The notes under the pieces are model-generated. The model made no database searches. It saw only the letters and a program-made list of their open reading frames with translations, and was not told the origin of the DNA. Source: Hassallia sp050875635 (GTDB lineage Bacteria > Cyanobacteriota > Cyanobacteriia > Cyanobacteriales > Nostocaceae). Taken from it: 64,000 nucleotides of DNA. Shown here in pieces: positions 52,300-62,002 of the stretch. The stretch covers positions 31,270 through 95,269 of the forward strand of contig NZ_JBPAOH010000012.1 in NCBI RefSeq assembly GCF_050875635.1. Reading direction: 5' to 3'. How positions within the stretch are numbered: position 1 is the stretch's first letter; every line of letters begins with the position of its first letter. The translations under genes and the position numbers were made by a program.

Positions 52300-53292
52300 T
52301 TAATGTAGTTCAGTTCCATCTTGACGAAGTAGATAGCGATCGCTTATTAATTTCAGCACTACTCTACCGATTTCTGGATGCGTTCTCTCAACTATTGGTT
52401 GCACAACAACACCTTCCATCATGCAATTTTGACTTGTGACACTATCAGCATTATTGAACTGAGACACCGCCTGCCAACTGTAAGCACCAATATAAAGTAA
52501 AGGCACTCGCGGTAAATTAAATTCTTCACAAAAATCCACAAAATCACTGTAATTTAGGAATTTTCCATCGCGACGTACAGCAAATAAAGCAATTTTCATT
52601 TTGCCATTGTTCAAGCCGTATTTAATATCTTGTACGCCGTAGATTTCCCCAAAAACCTGAGTATTTGGTGGAACCTTATGCAAAGCTTCATTTTCGTTGT
52701 ATGCTCTGATGTAAACTAGAGTTTTATTCGCTTCGCTATTTTTCCAAAAGTAATTGTGACTGCCAACTTTTATTATGCCATCAACATCAACTAAGACGGT
52801 GAAGTTAGTTCCGTGCAGCTTCTCTGTGACTACTACTTCTTCACCTTCAATTAACACATCTTTGTAACGCTTTAAATTCTCTGGACTGGGGAATTTATAG
52901 TGTCCAATCGGGCTTTCCATTTCTCCACTCATTCCGCGAGGAATTGGGTATTCGTATTTAGTTACACCAAAATACTCGGTATAATCATCTCCAACGTTGA
53001 CTGTAAAATTATCACCTACTGGAATCAGCAAACCTTCAGAAAAAATTCCTCGCAATTTAGCCGCACGCAGTTTTTTAGAGTAGTAGTTGCCAATGCCAAA
53101 TTCATCGATAAACGAAGATGGAATTACGCTATCAATCGGAAAGTAAAATGCTAAATCTCCAATCTTGAAGTTACCTTTGGCGGTGATAACCTGATACGCC
53201 ATTCCTTCAACCATAGCAATATCTAGCCTATCAGCATTGGGGTGAGGATTAACGCTGCTTATTTTGACTACTTCAACTTTAAATATGCTCAT
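52300..53292 (-). CDS. ATP-dependent RNA ligase, DraRnl/Rnl5 type (DRB0094 family)
   Basis: 330 residues, close to the 342 of Deinococcus DraRnl. The N-terminal OB-like module (1-~110) begins with HPNADRLDI, the signature of EMAP-II/PheT tRNA-binding domains. Nucleotidyltransferase motifs: I TEKLHGTN (lysine 158 is the predicted AMP acceptor), IIIa FGEIYG (~214), IV EGVVVQP (~293) and V VVLKLIS (~311-317). The family seals 3'-OH/5'-phosphate RNA ends, preferring nicks with RNA on the 3'-OH side. It begins 56 bp after the short EF-Ts gene. Confidence 0.9.
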   Translation of the reverse strand: MSIFKVEVVKISSVNPHPNADRLDIAMVEGMAYQVITAKGNFKIGDLAFYFPIDSVIPSSFIDEFGIGNYYSKKLRAAKLRGIFSEGLLIPVGDNFTVNVGDDYTEYFGVTKYEYPIPRGMSGEMESPIGHYKFPSPENLKRYKDVLIEGEEVVVTEKLHGTNFTVLVDVDGIIKVGSHNYFWKNSEANKTLVYIRAYNENEALHKVPPNTQVFGEIYGVQDIKYGLNNGKMKIALFAVRRDGKFLNYSDFVDFCEEFNLPRVPLLYIGAYSWQAVSQFNNADSVTSQNCMMEGVVVQPIVERTHPEIGRVVLKLISDRYLLRQDGTELH

Positions 53293-53348
53293 GGTTCACC
53301 TCATGGTTGAAAGCAGAGTGAGAAAATCCCACCCTACTAAATGCGGTA

Positions 53349-53951
53349 CTACTTTTCGATTTTTTCGCCTAGTAGAAAGCGAACAAAACGAGAAACTTGG
53401 ATATTTTCACCAAACTTAGATATAGATTGTTTCACCAGTTCTTCTACCGTGATACTTTGGTCACGAATGTAAGGCTGATTCATCAAAGACATTTCTTTTA
53501 GACGTTTTTCAATCCGTCCTTGAATAATTTTGGCTTTGATATTTTCTGGTTTATTAGCCAAGTCATCCCGTCCCATTTCGATTTTTTTTTCTTTATCGAC
53601 AACTTCAACGGGAATATCTGTTATGTTCACGTACTCAATATTTGGACAAGCCGCAATTTGCATGGCGATGTTTTTTGCCAAGATTTGAAATTCCGGACTG
53701 CGACTAACAAAATCAGTTTCGCAATTGACTTCTACCAACACACCGACTTTACCACCAGTGTGAATGTAGCTTTCAATCAGTCCTTCTGCTGCAATGCGAT
53801 TTGTGATAGTAGATACCATACTTTTTTGCCGCAACCAGGCGATCGCTTGATTCATATCACCATTACATTCTATGAGCGCTTTTTTACAACTCATCATCCC
53901 CGCGCCAGTTTTTTCCCGCAGTTCTTTGACAAGTTTTGCAGATATTTCCAT
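53349..53951 (-). CDS. tsf: Translation elongation factor Ts, short version (probable paralogue)
   Basis: 200 residues. N-terminal UBA-like helices (KLVKELREKTGAGMMSCKKA), the nucleotide-exchange motif NCETDFVSR (~76-84), and a single core repeat ending VSRFVRFLLGEKIEK. EF-Ts recharges EF-Tu with GTP. Bacterial EF-Ts is often 280-310 residues; short ~200-220-residue forms exist in cyanobacteria. The normal tsf lies downstream of rpsB, and no rpsB is present here, so this may be a second copy serving the RNA-repair genes. AGGAGG precedes the ATG. Confidence 0.85.
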   Translation of the reverse strand: MEISAKLVKELREKTGAGMMSCKKALIECNGDMNQAIAWLRQKSMVSTITNRIAAEGLIESYIHTGGKVGVLVEVNCETDFVSRSPEFQILAKNIAMQIAACPNIEYVNITDIPVEVVDKEKKIEMGRDDLANKPENIKAKIIQGRIEKRLKEMSLMNQPYIRDQSITVEELVKQSISKFGENIQVSRFVRFLLGEKIEK

Positions 53952-54711
53952 GATTTTGCCTCCTATTTAAAGACGCAAGTAAAATAAGTCATAATTTATA
54001 AAAATAGTATTTGCGTATATCATATCTGCCACTATTACGACAGCATTTTTAGAAAGGAACATCCACCAAGCACAAGGATAAAGGTTTTCTTTACCCAGTT
54101 TTTCGGAAATTTCCTTATATCTGCGATCGCTAACCAGTCATGTGGCTTTTGTCTAACTTAGAAATATATGATGCTTTTGTTTATCGCTATCTTTATACTA
54201 CAAGTGTAATACAAAGATGTCAAGGGGGTGGATGGTAATTTTTACTCTTCTGGTATTGCAGCAAAGAAGAAATATAGCCGTTCTTAGTTGGATGCAATTG
54301 CATTGTTCTATCGTCGCGTGTAGGGGCACGGCATTGCCGTGCCCCTACGAGTGTATTGGACTCAACCAATAACCGCTATAAGGACTGAAGTGCTGACTAC
54401 AAAGTAGGTTAATTTTCTTTGATAAAAATGTAATAAAGTGGTATAATGTAAAATTATAATTAAATTTATTAACGTTTTCTCACCTGAGTGCTATCATTCT
54501 TTACATTTATCTCATATAATCAAGAAGTGTCCGATCGCTTTGTCAGTTAGATATATTCTTTCCTCGTGCATGTGTTGAGTGAGCAAAGATTATCAACTTT
54601 GAAGGTCGAAACAAGAGCCAGTCTTGAATGAGCGCTCTAGGATCGCTCTCTTGATGCCTCCGCTGTTGTCTGTTATAACTACGATGTTCAATATCATCTT
54701 CTGGAGAAGAT
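53952..54711. other. Intergenic region; a 29-bp palindrome at 54320-54348
   Basis: AT-rich leader of the EF-Ts gene (minus) and of the response-regulator gene (plus). GTAGGGGCACGGCA and its complement around one base form a repeat like 7806-7834. The antisense ORF near 54543-54791 is not convincing. Confidence 0.6.
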
Positions 54712-55164
54712 ATGGATTTGGCACGTTCTTTGATTAGTGAAGAAAAGAAGCCCAAGTATCCGCAGCCTTTGGTTTTGGCGGTGGAAGACAACGATGATAA
54801 TTTAATGCTGATTACCTATACCCTGGAGTCACTTGGTTGTAAACTCATTTGTCAAACAGACAGTTATTCAACGCTACTTGTAGCGAAAGAGTATCAGCCA
54901 GACTTGATACTGATGGATATTTTGTTACCTGGTTTGAGTGGTATTGATGTAGTACGTTATCTAAAAAAAGAACCGCTAACTTGTGAAATTCCGGTGATAG
55001 CAGTTACAGCTTTAGCAAGCCCGGAGGAACGAGAACGCATCCTCATGGCAGGCTTTGATGATTATATCAGCAAGCCTTACATGATTGAAGACCTAGAAGC
55101 GCTGATTTGCAAAGTCTTGGGTAAAAAGCTAAATCCGGAATTTTGTTTTGACCTACAGCAATAG
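54712..55164 (+). CDS. Single-domain response regulator
   Basis: 150 residues, receiver domain only (~20-140): acidic pocket VEDND, phospho-acceptor Asp in LILMDILLPG (~75), Thr in AVTALAS, Lys in DYISKPY. A CheY/DivK-like phosphorelay intermediate. It lies beside several hybrid kinases on the opposite strand and is a candidate phosphate acceptor for one of them. Confidence 0.9.
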   Translation: MDLARSLISEEKKPKYPQPLVLAVEDNDDNLMLITYTLESLGCKLICQTDSYSTLLVAKEYQPDLILMDILLPGLSGIDVVRYLKKEPLTCEIPVIAVTALASPEERERILMAGFDDYISKPYMIEDLEALICKVLGKKLNPEFCFDLQQ

Positions 55165-55165
55165 T

Positions 55166-55603
55166 TTATTCAGCAGATGTCTCACTATCGCTTTTATCTG
55201 TTGTCTTTTTTTTAGTCTTGGAAGTTAAAGGGGAATTGCGAATATTTGGGGTATCGGTCAGTAAAGCTATAATTCCTGTGCGTCCTGTCTCTAGTGTGGC
55301 ATCGCTAAGTAGTTCAACTACCTGGACATTTAATATATCTTCAATTAGTGTTTTGAGTTGAGGTTGAATTGCTTCATCTAAATCAGCTCGTACTTGTTCT
55401 GCAAGTTCAATTCGACCGGTTTGTGCTAGTAACTGCTCTGGTTGAGTGATAGAATTTTCCAGTATGATGGTAAGACTGCTATCGGATAACTGACAGGTAA
55501 CTTTACTCGGCTGATGTCCTAGTTGCTCGCGGTACAAAGCTTGGATACGCTGCGCGAGTGTTCTTTGAATTTGTCCACGGGTTGGAGTTGATGTTGTCGT
55601 CAT
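55166..55603 (-). CDS. DUF2294 domain protein
   Basis: 145 residues: TRGQIQRTLAQRIQALYREQ, LGHQPSKVTCQLSDSSLTII, then RTGIIALLTDTPNIR and a Lys/Ser/Thr-rich tail. The order matches DUF2294 (Na-translocating decarboxylase-like annotation in some records, function unknown). It converges on the response regulator with two bases between the stop codons. Confidence 0.82.
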   Translation of the reverse strand: MTTTSTPTRGQIQRTLAQRIQALYREQLGHQPSKVTCQLSDSSLTIILENSITQPEQLLAQTGRIELAEQVRADLDEAIQPQLKTLIEDILNVQVVELLSDATLETGRTGIIALLTDTPNIRNSPLTSKTKKKTTDKSDSETSAE

Positions 55604-55864
55604 GTGTTGTTTTCGGTAAAGATTTAGACAACTACCGTTAAGCCAAAAAGTATTGCGATCTACTTTTATTTATTATTGATTACTTTCTGAGTTATCAGCA
55701 GTAGTGCGCTCTTACGATGTAATTAAATTGAGTACTTTAGTTGCAACTGTGGTTATTATAGTAATAGCCACTGCCAAAAGTCAGCGTCCAAATGTAGTAT
55801 TTCTCACTCGTTTTTTATCCGTCTCCTGGTTTATTCGATTGGTAATTTTAGATATAGCTAATGA

Positions 55865-56998
55865 CTAATTGCTCAATTGACTTTGCTTTGGTAAGCGCAC
55901 AGTAAATACACTTCCCTTACCTACTTCAGAGAAAAGCTCAATCGTTCCTCCATGTGCTTCGACAATCAGACGGGATAAATGCAGTCCCAAACCGCTACCG
56001 GCGCGTTTATTTCTACCTTGTCGAAAGCGCTCGAAAATTGTTGCTTGGTCTTCGGCAGCTATCCCATAACCAGTATCTTCTATCTCAATTGTTACCAAAT
56101 TTTTCCCGTTATTCTCTGCGGCTTCAAAAATACGAGTTTCTATCCCTCCTGAATCTGTAAACTTGATGGCGTTACCGATTAAGTTGCTAAAAACGCGCCG
56201 CAATTCTAAGCGATCGCCTGTAACTATACCAGCATTTTCACTGGCTTTTTCCAAACCGCTAGTATCTATTTTTAAAGTTAAGCCTTTATCGTTAGCAATA
56301 GGATTTAATTCTTCAACTACTTCAGTTAGCATTTCTGGTAAATTGCAAATTTCGGAATTCAAGGTCTTTTTACCAGCCTCAATTCGATAAACTTCTAGCA
56401 GATTGTTCACCATCTGCGTCAAGTTATGGTTGCTGCGAATCATCACAGCGATCGCTTGTTTCATTTCTGGGGAAATCTTGCAGAAAATCTCTTGCTGAAA
56501 TAAATTCAACATTCGATCCGATGCTACTAACGGAGTTCGCAAATCATGCGTCATCCGCGAAACAAAATCTTCTCGCTGACGTGCCATTTTTTGTTGTTCG
56601 TCAAGACTGTGTTTTAGACGTAGAAGCGATCGCACTCTTGCCAGTAGCTCATCTGTATCAAATGGTTTTCTAATAAAATCATCCGCTCCCGCATCCAAAC
56701 CTTCAACAACGCTAGATTCAGTAAAAGCTGTAATTAGCAGAATCGGAATATAAGGCAATGCCGTGTTACTACGTATGCGCCGTGTGACTTCATATCCATC
56801 CATTCCCGGCATCATCACATCGAGCAAAATCAAATCTGGTGGTGATTCTGTAATTTGCTGCAAAGCAGTTACCCCATCTGCGACTAAATCCATCTCAAAT
56901 CCTTCACTTTCTAAAATCGTCTGAACGAGGATGAGATTATCTGGAGTATCATCAACAGCGAGAATACGGTCAATTTTTAAAGTTTCAACAACAGACAT
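55865..56998 (-). CDS. Response-regulator/histidine-kinase hybrid (REC-HisKA-HATPase)
   Basis: 377 residues. REC (~10-130): AVDDTPDNLILVQ, LILLDVMMPGMDGYE, KPFDTDEL. HisKA ~145-210, with phospho-accepting His in FVSRMTHDLRTPL. HATPase ~255-375: NLIGNAIKF, DTGYGIA and GSGLGLHL. No sensor or membrane domain, so input comes through the N-terminal receiver. It is 26 bp downstream of the next hybrid kinase, hence probably one operon. Confidence 0.93.
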   Translation of the reverse strand: MSVVETLKIDRILAVDDTPDNLILVQTILESEGFEMDLVADGVTALQQITESPPDLILLDVMMPGMDGYEVTRRIRSNTALPYIPILLITAFTESSVVEGLDAGADDFIRKPFDTDELLARVRSLLRLKHSLDEQQKMARQREDFVSRMTHDLRTPLVASDRMLNLFQQEIFCKISPEMKQAIAVMIRSNHNLTQMVNNLLEVYRIEAGKKTLNSEICNLPEMLTEVVEELNPIANDKGLTLKIDTSGLEKASENAGIVTGDRLELRRVFSNLIGNAIKFTDSGGIETRIFEAAENNGKNLVTIEIEDTGYGIAAEDQATIFERFRQGRNKRAGSGLGLHLSRLIVEAHGGTIELFSEVGKGSVFTVRLPKQSQLSN

Positions 56999-57024
56999 GA
57001 CTTCCCGACTTTTTTAAAGGAATT

Positions 57025-58341
57025 TTAGAGTTTTTGGTTTCGGTATCTCAGCGAAGTTTCGTTTTGCGGAGGATACTGATAATTTTGGTTATTTTGATTA
57101 TTTAATCTCGGTTCTGTGGGATTTTCGTCTTTGTTCAAGAATGATATTTGACGTGGTATTTCAATGCGAAACATTGAACCATGACCCAATTTACTTTCAA
57201 TAATAATTTTGCCGTCCATCATTTGCACCAGCGAATCTATAATTGCCAAACCCAGACCTGTGCCAGGATATTTGCGGGTGGTGGATTGATCGACTTGCCG
57301 GAATGCTTCAAAAATATGATTTAAATCTTCCGCAGCGATACCAATACCTGTATCGCGAATGGCGATCGCTACTTGATTTGGTCCTATTTCTTTAATATCG
57401 ATCCAAATATTGCCAGACTCTGTAAATTTAATCGCGTTTGAAAGCAAATTCGTGATAATCTGTCGCACGCGCACTGAGTCATTAAACACCATCGGGTTTT
57501 GCAACTGATTTTGAACCAGCACCGTCAGTTTTTTGGCTTCTGCTAGAGAACGCATTTCTGCAACTGTGGCATTAACTATCTTTGATAAATCAAAGATTCC
57601 TGGTTTTAACTGTATCCCTCCTGCTTCTAAATGGGAAAAATCGAGAACTTCGTTCAGCAGCACCAGTAAATTTTTGCCATTATTTAAGATTCGCTGCACC
57701 ATATCTTTTTGCTGAAGCGTAATTTCCCCACCTTTGGGACGCAGCAATAATTGCGAAAACCCGATGATCGCATTTAGGGGTGTCCGCAATTCATGAGATA
57801 TTGTGGCTAAAAACTGAGTTTTCAGCCGCGATGCTTCTAATAACTTCAGGTTTTGTAACTGAATTTGTTGGCGTTGTTTTTCTAGTTCATAGTTTTTCCG
57901 AATCAATTCCTCGTTAGTTTCGCGGATCTGTCTGTCTGCCAAGGCTACCTGCATTTCTGCCCGATAAACCCGGATGGCATTTCGCAGAACTTGCGCCAAA
58001 ATTTCTGGGGATACTCTACACTTAGGCAGATAATCTGTAGCACCAGCTTTCATCAGTTCCACAGCGATTTCCTCATCTCCTTGAGCGGTAAGAACTACTA
58101 AGGGAACTTTGATTTTTGCTCTTCGTATTCTTTGGATCAGCGTTAAGCCATCTTGGTCTGGTAGACGATAGTCGAGAAAAACGCAGTCATAGCTATTATC
58201 GTTTAGGGCAATGATCGCACTTTCACAGTCTTCTACTTCCGACAGTTCCATCCGCACACCTGCTTTTGTCAAAGCGCGACGCACTGCCATGCGATCCACT
58301 ATGTCATCGTCTACTAGTAAAATTGAGAGCGTTTCTTCCAT
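57025..58341 (-). CDS. Response-regulator/histidine-kinase hybrid (REC-coil-HisKA-HATPase)
   Basis: 438 residues. REC (~5-125): LLVDDDIVDRMAVRRAL, VFLDYRLPDQDGL. A coiled coil (~130-175) follows, then HisKA with FLATISHELRTPLNAIIGFS and HATPase with NLLSNAIKF, DTGIGIA and GTGLGLAI. The coil-linked receiver-kinase plan resembles cyanobacterial signal integrators. Upstream partner of the kinase at 55865-56998. Confidence 0.93.
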   Translation of the reverse strand: MEETLSILLVDDDIVDRMAVRRALTKAGVRMELSEVEDCESAIIALNDNSYDCVFLDYRLPDQDGLTLIQRIRRAKIKVPLVVLTAQGDEEIAVELMKAGATDYLPKCRVSPEILAQVLRNAIRVYRAEMQVALADRQIRETNEELIRKNYELEKQRQQIQLQNLKLLEASRLKTQFLATISHELRTPLNAIIGFSQLLLRPKGGEITLQQKDMVQRILNNGKNLLVLLNEVLDFSHLEAGGIQLKPGIFDLSKIVNATVAEMRSLAEAKKLTVLVQNQLQNPMVFNDSVRVRQIITNLLSNAIKFTESGNIWIDIKEIGPNQVAIAIRDTGIGIAAEDLNHIFEAFRQVDQSTTRKYPGTGLGLAIIDSLVQMMDGKIIIESKLGHGSMFRIEIPRQISFLNKDENPTEPRLNNQNNQNYQYPPQNETSLRYRNQKL

Positions 58342-58510
58342 CGGCTTGAGTTATCGCTTTCAAATAAAGGTTCATCTATAACATTTATATTTTCAAATCC
58401 AGCACGGGAATTTTATCTTTTATATTTTAAATTTTTACATTGGCAGAAACTGATAACTGTTAACTTTTAACCAATCTCAAATCCAAAATCTACCTGATGG
58501 TAAATTTTTT

Positions 58511-58942
58511 TTATGGCATTTCACATAATGTCCAATATTTATTGAGTGTTGCCATTAATTCGACAAAATTCGTAAACGTTACAGGTTTAAGTATATACCC
58601 AGCTACATTGAAATTGTATGCTTCCACTCTATCTTGATCCTGGTTGGAAGTTGTCATCACAACCACAGGAGTAGGTTTCAATTGAGGGTCAGAGCGTAAT
58701 TCAACTAAAAATTCAATTCCGCCCATTTTCGGCATATTCAAATCCAATAAAATTAAGCGTCGCGCAGCGGGGACTTGCGGTGGTTCACCTTTACTGCTTC
58801 GTAGCATCGAGAGCGCTTCTATTCCATTTGTCGCCACGTAAACTGGGTTAGTGATATTAATTTTTTTGAATGCCCGCTGCACATTCATTACATCAACTTC
58901 GTCATCCTCCACTAGTAGTATATTAATCACGTTTTCTGTCAT
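58511..58942 (-). CDS. Response regulator of the Rcp1 type
   Basis: 143 residues, receiver only: LLVEDDEVDVMNVQRAFKKI, LLDLNMPKMGGIEFL, TTSNQDQDRVEAYNFNVAGY, LKPVTF. The long loop with several charged residues and the DVMNVQRAF helix are typical of Rcp1, the partner of cyanobacterial phytochrome Cph1. A phytochrome is not in the window; the PAS kinase at 59295-60845 may be its donor. Confidence 0.9.
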   Translation of the reverse strand: MTENVINILLVEDDEVDVMNVQRAFKKINITNPVYVATNGIEALSMLRSSKGEPPQVPAARRLILLDLNMPKMGGIEFLVELRSDPQLKPTPVVVMTTSNQDQDRVEAYNFNVAGYILKPVTFTNFVELMATLNKYWTLCEMP

Positions 58943-59294
58943 TTCCTTGGATATAAATTAGCAAGGTCAGAAATTATACTTTAGTATATTTACCATAAAT
59001 CGCCTTGGAGGATATAGTTAATTATTCGCTGTTTACTGCAAACAATACAACTATTAGCAATTCTCACATTGAGAATGATTATCTCTAAGGATAGTGATGG
59101 AAAACAGCGTATCATAAAATACGGCAACCTGTAAGCTCCACCCCATTGTAAATGAACGAGCGATCGCCTGTCCTCAGCCATTGGTGAGAGTTACATTTAA
59201 AGTTTTGTTGCTCGAAATTTAAGCAGTTTTCCTCAAAAATTTACGAATAAGTTGTCAAAACTCCAAACTCCAAACTCCTAACTTTTAACTCTTT
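58943..59294. other. Intergenic region without a recognisable gene
   Basis: Separates the Rcp1-type regulator from the PAS kinase on the same strand. An antisense 63-codon ORF here has no family match. No repeat or strong hairpin noted. Confidence 0.45.
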
Positions 59295-60845
59295 CTACTT
59301 CTGCCAGGTAAAATAAAAAGTGCTTCCGGCATTTATTTGCGACTTTAAAGTAATCGTACCTCCTTGCGTTTCCACAATTTTTTTGACGATCGCCAAACCA
59401 ATGCCGGTACTTTCTTTTTGATCGCGGGATTGCAGAGTTTGGAAGATAGCAAAAATCTTTTCGTGATATTCTGGGGCAATACCAGCACCATCATCAGCTA
59501 CAGCAAATTCGTAATAGGATGAGCGTTCTGCAACAGAAATTTTTACGTGACCATCCATTCGCGGATGATGCTTGATTGCATTGCCTATTAAGTTAGAAAA
59601 TACTTGTTGTAAGGGTAATCGTTTCGTCCTGAAAGTGGGCATTTCTTCAGCAACTTCGATGTTGAAAGTTAGCGGTGGTGCAAGTAAATCAATGACTTCT
59701 TTTATCAATTCACCAACATCTACTTCATAAGATTCTGTTTGTACGCGCCCAATGCGAGAATATTCTAATAAACCGTTGATCAGTCCTTCCATTCTTTGCA
59801 CTCTTCCGCGCAACAGATGCATTTGATGGCGATTTTCTTCTCTTAGTTGATCTGCCAAGTCTTCTTCAATCCATTCTGATAGACTGGCGATCGCTCGTAA
59901 AGGTGCCTTCAAATCATGAGACGCCACATAAGCAAATTGGTCAAGTTCTTGATTTTGCTTTTGTAAAAGTGCGGTTGTTTGCGCCAAAATAGTTGTCAAA
60001 CTAGTTAATTCTGAAGCTCGTTGTTTGAGAGCTAATTCTGATTGTTTGCGTTCGCTAATATCTGTTACCGTGCCAAAATAGCCAACTACCGTGCCATCAT
60101 CTTTAGTTTCCGCTACTGCTTGCGACAACACCCAAGTTGTTTTCCCATCTGCATGGATGAAGCGAAATTCACACTCAAAGGGCAAAGCATCTTGACTTGT
60201 TTGTTGTAGTTCCGAATCTATCCGCTCTAAGTCTTCTGGGGGAATTGTACATCGCCAGCCTTTTCCTAAAGCATTTTCTGATGTAATTCCGCTAATTTCA
60301 CACCAGCGCTCGTTGACATAAAGATAATTTCCTGATAAATCTGTACGGTAGATGCCGACAGGGGAAATTTTGGCGAAAGTTTCCCAACGACGCTCGCTTT
60401 TTTGTAGTGCTTGATTTCCTTTAGCCACACGTCGCTTTAGTTCTGCGTTGGCTTCGCTAATATCTCTACCTTCTGAGATTAACAAAGTTACTTGACCAGT
60501 TTCGTTTTTTATCGGCTTGATCGAAAAGTCGATGGTTATGATGTTATCGTCTGCACCGAGTATATCAACTTCGTAGCGGACAAATTCTCCTGTTGCTGCG
60601 AGTGCGATCGCTTCTCGTAATTGTCTTTGAGTTTGGGGAGAAATCGTCCACCAACGCACTTCCCAAAAAAAACGCCCGATCGCTTCCGCGCTGGTGAGTC
60701 CGGCAAACTTTAACACCGTCTGATTGACTTCAACAACAATGCCATCCGGCTTGATTAATCCGATAAATTGAGAAGTCTGGTCAAAAATGGTACGAAAGCA
60801 GACTTTACTTGGTATATCTGCTTCCACCGACTCTGATTTGTTCAT
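59295..60845 (-). CDS. PAS-PAS sensor histidine kinase, bacteriophytochrome-like output
   Basis: 516 residues. PAS/PAC at ~15-140 and ~150-275 (GITSENALGKGWRC; GYFGTVTDISERKQS), then HisKA with FAYVASHDLKAPLRAIASLS and HATPase with NLIGNAIKHH, DDGAGIA and STGIGLAIV. The SHDLKAPL version is found in phytochrome-type kinases paired with Rcp1 regulators. No membrane helix, so it is cytoplasmic. It is divergent from the NarL-type regulator at 61167. Confidence 0.93.
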   Translation of the reverse strand: MNKSESVEADIPSKVCFRTIFDQTSQFIGLIKPDGIVVEVNQTVLKFAGLTSAEAIGRFFWEVRWWTISPQTQRQLREAIALAATGEFVRYEVDILGADDNIITIDFSIKPIKNETGQVTLLISEGRDISEANAELKRRVAKGNQALQKSERRWETFAKISPVGIYRTDLSGNYLYVNERWCEISGITSENALGKGWRCTIPPEDLERIDSELQQTSQDALPFECEFRFIHADGKTTWVLSQAVAETKDDGTVVGYFGTVTDISERKQSELALKQRASELTSLTTILAQTTALLQKQNQELDQFAYVASHDLKAPLRAIASLSEWIEEDLADQLREENRHQMHLLRGRVQRMEGLINGLLEYSRIGRVQTESYEVDVGELIKEVIDLLAPPLTFNIEVAEEMPTFRTKRLPLQQVFSNLIGNAIKHHPRMDGHVKISVAERSSYYEFAVADDGAGIAPEYHEKIFAIFQTLQSRDQKESTGIGLAIVKKIVETQGGTITLKSQINAGSTFYFTWQK

Positions 60846-61166
60846 TTTGGTGAAAAATCATACTTTTTTATCTTTTTTTGCAGATGAACGCTATTTTATT
60901 GAATACTATTAATTACTGCTTTATAAGTCATGATGAAGCTGTACAAATTTCAGTTCGTCTTAATATTGAGCAATTATTCGTAAAATAGCTATATATCCCA
61001 GGCTAGATTTTTGCTTTTATGCAAGAATAAAAAGAAAAACCAATTATTTCTATCGGTGGATGCATGTTGGTAAAAATATCATCTATCTTAAGTTTTGAAA
61101 TTAAGATAAATAGATCGCGAAAGGTCGTAAATTAATATATATAATCAGGAGAAAGTGGGTATAGCT

Positions 61167-61889
61167 ATGAGCGAAATTAGAATAGTTCTCATTGAAGACC
61201 ATGATTTAACAAGAATGGGACTACGGGCGGCATTACAGTCTCATAGCGGGCTTGAAGTGATTGGCGAAGCGCCAAATGCTACCCAAGGACTGAAACTTTT
61301 GCAAACCAGTAAGCCGGATGTGGCAGTAGTGGATATTGGTTTGCCGGACATGGATGGAATTGAACTGACGAGAAAGTTTAGAAGTTTCCAAGAAGAGACA
61401 GCAGACCAAGGAACGAAGATCCTCATTTTGACAATGGAACATTCAGAGGATGCAGTGCTAGCTGCTTTTGCGGCAGGTGCAGACTCATATTACATGAAGG
61501 ATACCAGCATTGATAGATTAATGGAAGCGATCCAAGCGACTTACGAAGGTAACTCGTGGATCGATCCAGCGATCGCCAACGTCGTATTGCGGCAAATGCG
61601 CCAAGGTCTGCCAGAAGATAACCCACAGGCAAGTCAGCCAAAGACCGTCAAAATTGAAGCATTAGAGACTGAATACGAGCAAGTTTTAGAAACCTACCCA
61701 CTAACTCAACGAGAATTAGAAATCCTAGAGTTGATTGTTGCCGGTTGTAGCAACGGGCAGATTGCCGAAAAACTCTATATCACAGTCGGGACAGTTAAAA
61801 CCCACGTTCGCAACATCTTAAACAAACTCTGCGCCGATGACCGTACTCAAGCGGCAGTTCGCGCCTTGCGTTCCGGTTTAGTAGCATAA
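61167..61889 (+). CDS. NarL/LuxR-family response regulator
   Basis: 240 residues from ATG 61167; GTG 61155 is in frame but only three bases from the AGGAG site. Receiver ~5-125 (LIEDHDLTRMG, VAVVDIGLPDMDGIEL, KDTSID) and LuxR-type HTH ~180-238 (LTQRELEILELIVAGCSNGQ, VGTVKTHVRNILNKL). A DNA-binding output regulator; likely one of the kinases in this cluster acts on it. Confidence 0.93.
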   Translation: MSEIRIVLIEDHDLTRMGLRAALQSHSGLEVIGEAPNATQGLKLLQTSKPDVAVVDIGLPDMDGIELTRKFRSFQEETADQGTKILILTMEHSEDAVLAAFAAGADSYYMKDTSIDRLMEAIQATYEGNSWIDPAIANVVLRQMRQGLPEDNPQASQPKTVKIEALETEYEQVLETYPLTQRELEILELIVAGCSNGQIAEKLYITVGTVKTHVRNILNKLCADDRTQAAVRALRSGLVA

Positions 61890-61911
61890 TCGTATCTAAT
61901 ATGTTGCACCT

Positions 61912-61961
61912 ACACCCTAGAAGGGTGAAGCTATACAAACAAAGCCTGCCTACGCAGGCTC
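61912..61961. repeat. Dispersed palindromic repeat related to 50264-50376
   Basis: ACACCCTAGAAGGGTG followed by ACAAAGCCTGCCTACGCAGG; both pieces occur at 50264-50376, the first in inverse orientation. It lies 20 bp after the response-regulator stop and may act as its terminator. Confidence 0.75.
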
Positions 61962-62002
61962 AAAAACCGTGATTTTTAGTGTTATTGCTGTAAATAAGTT
62001 GC

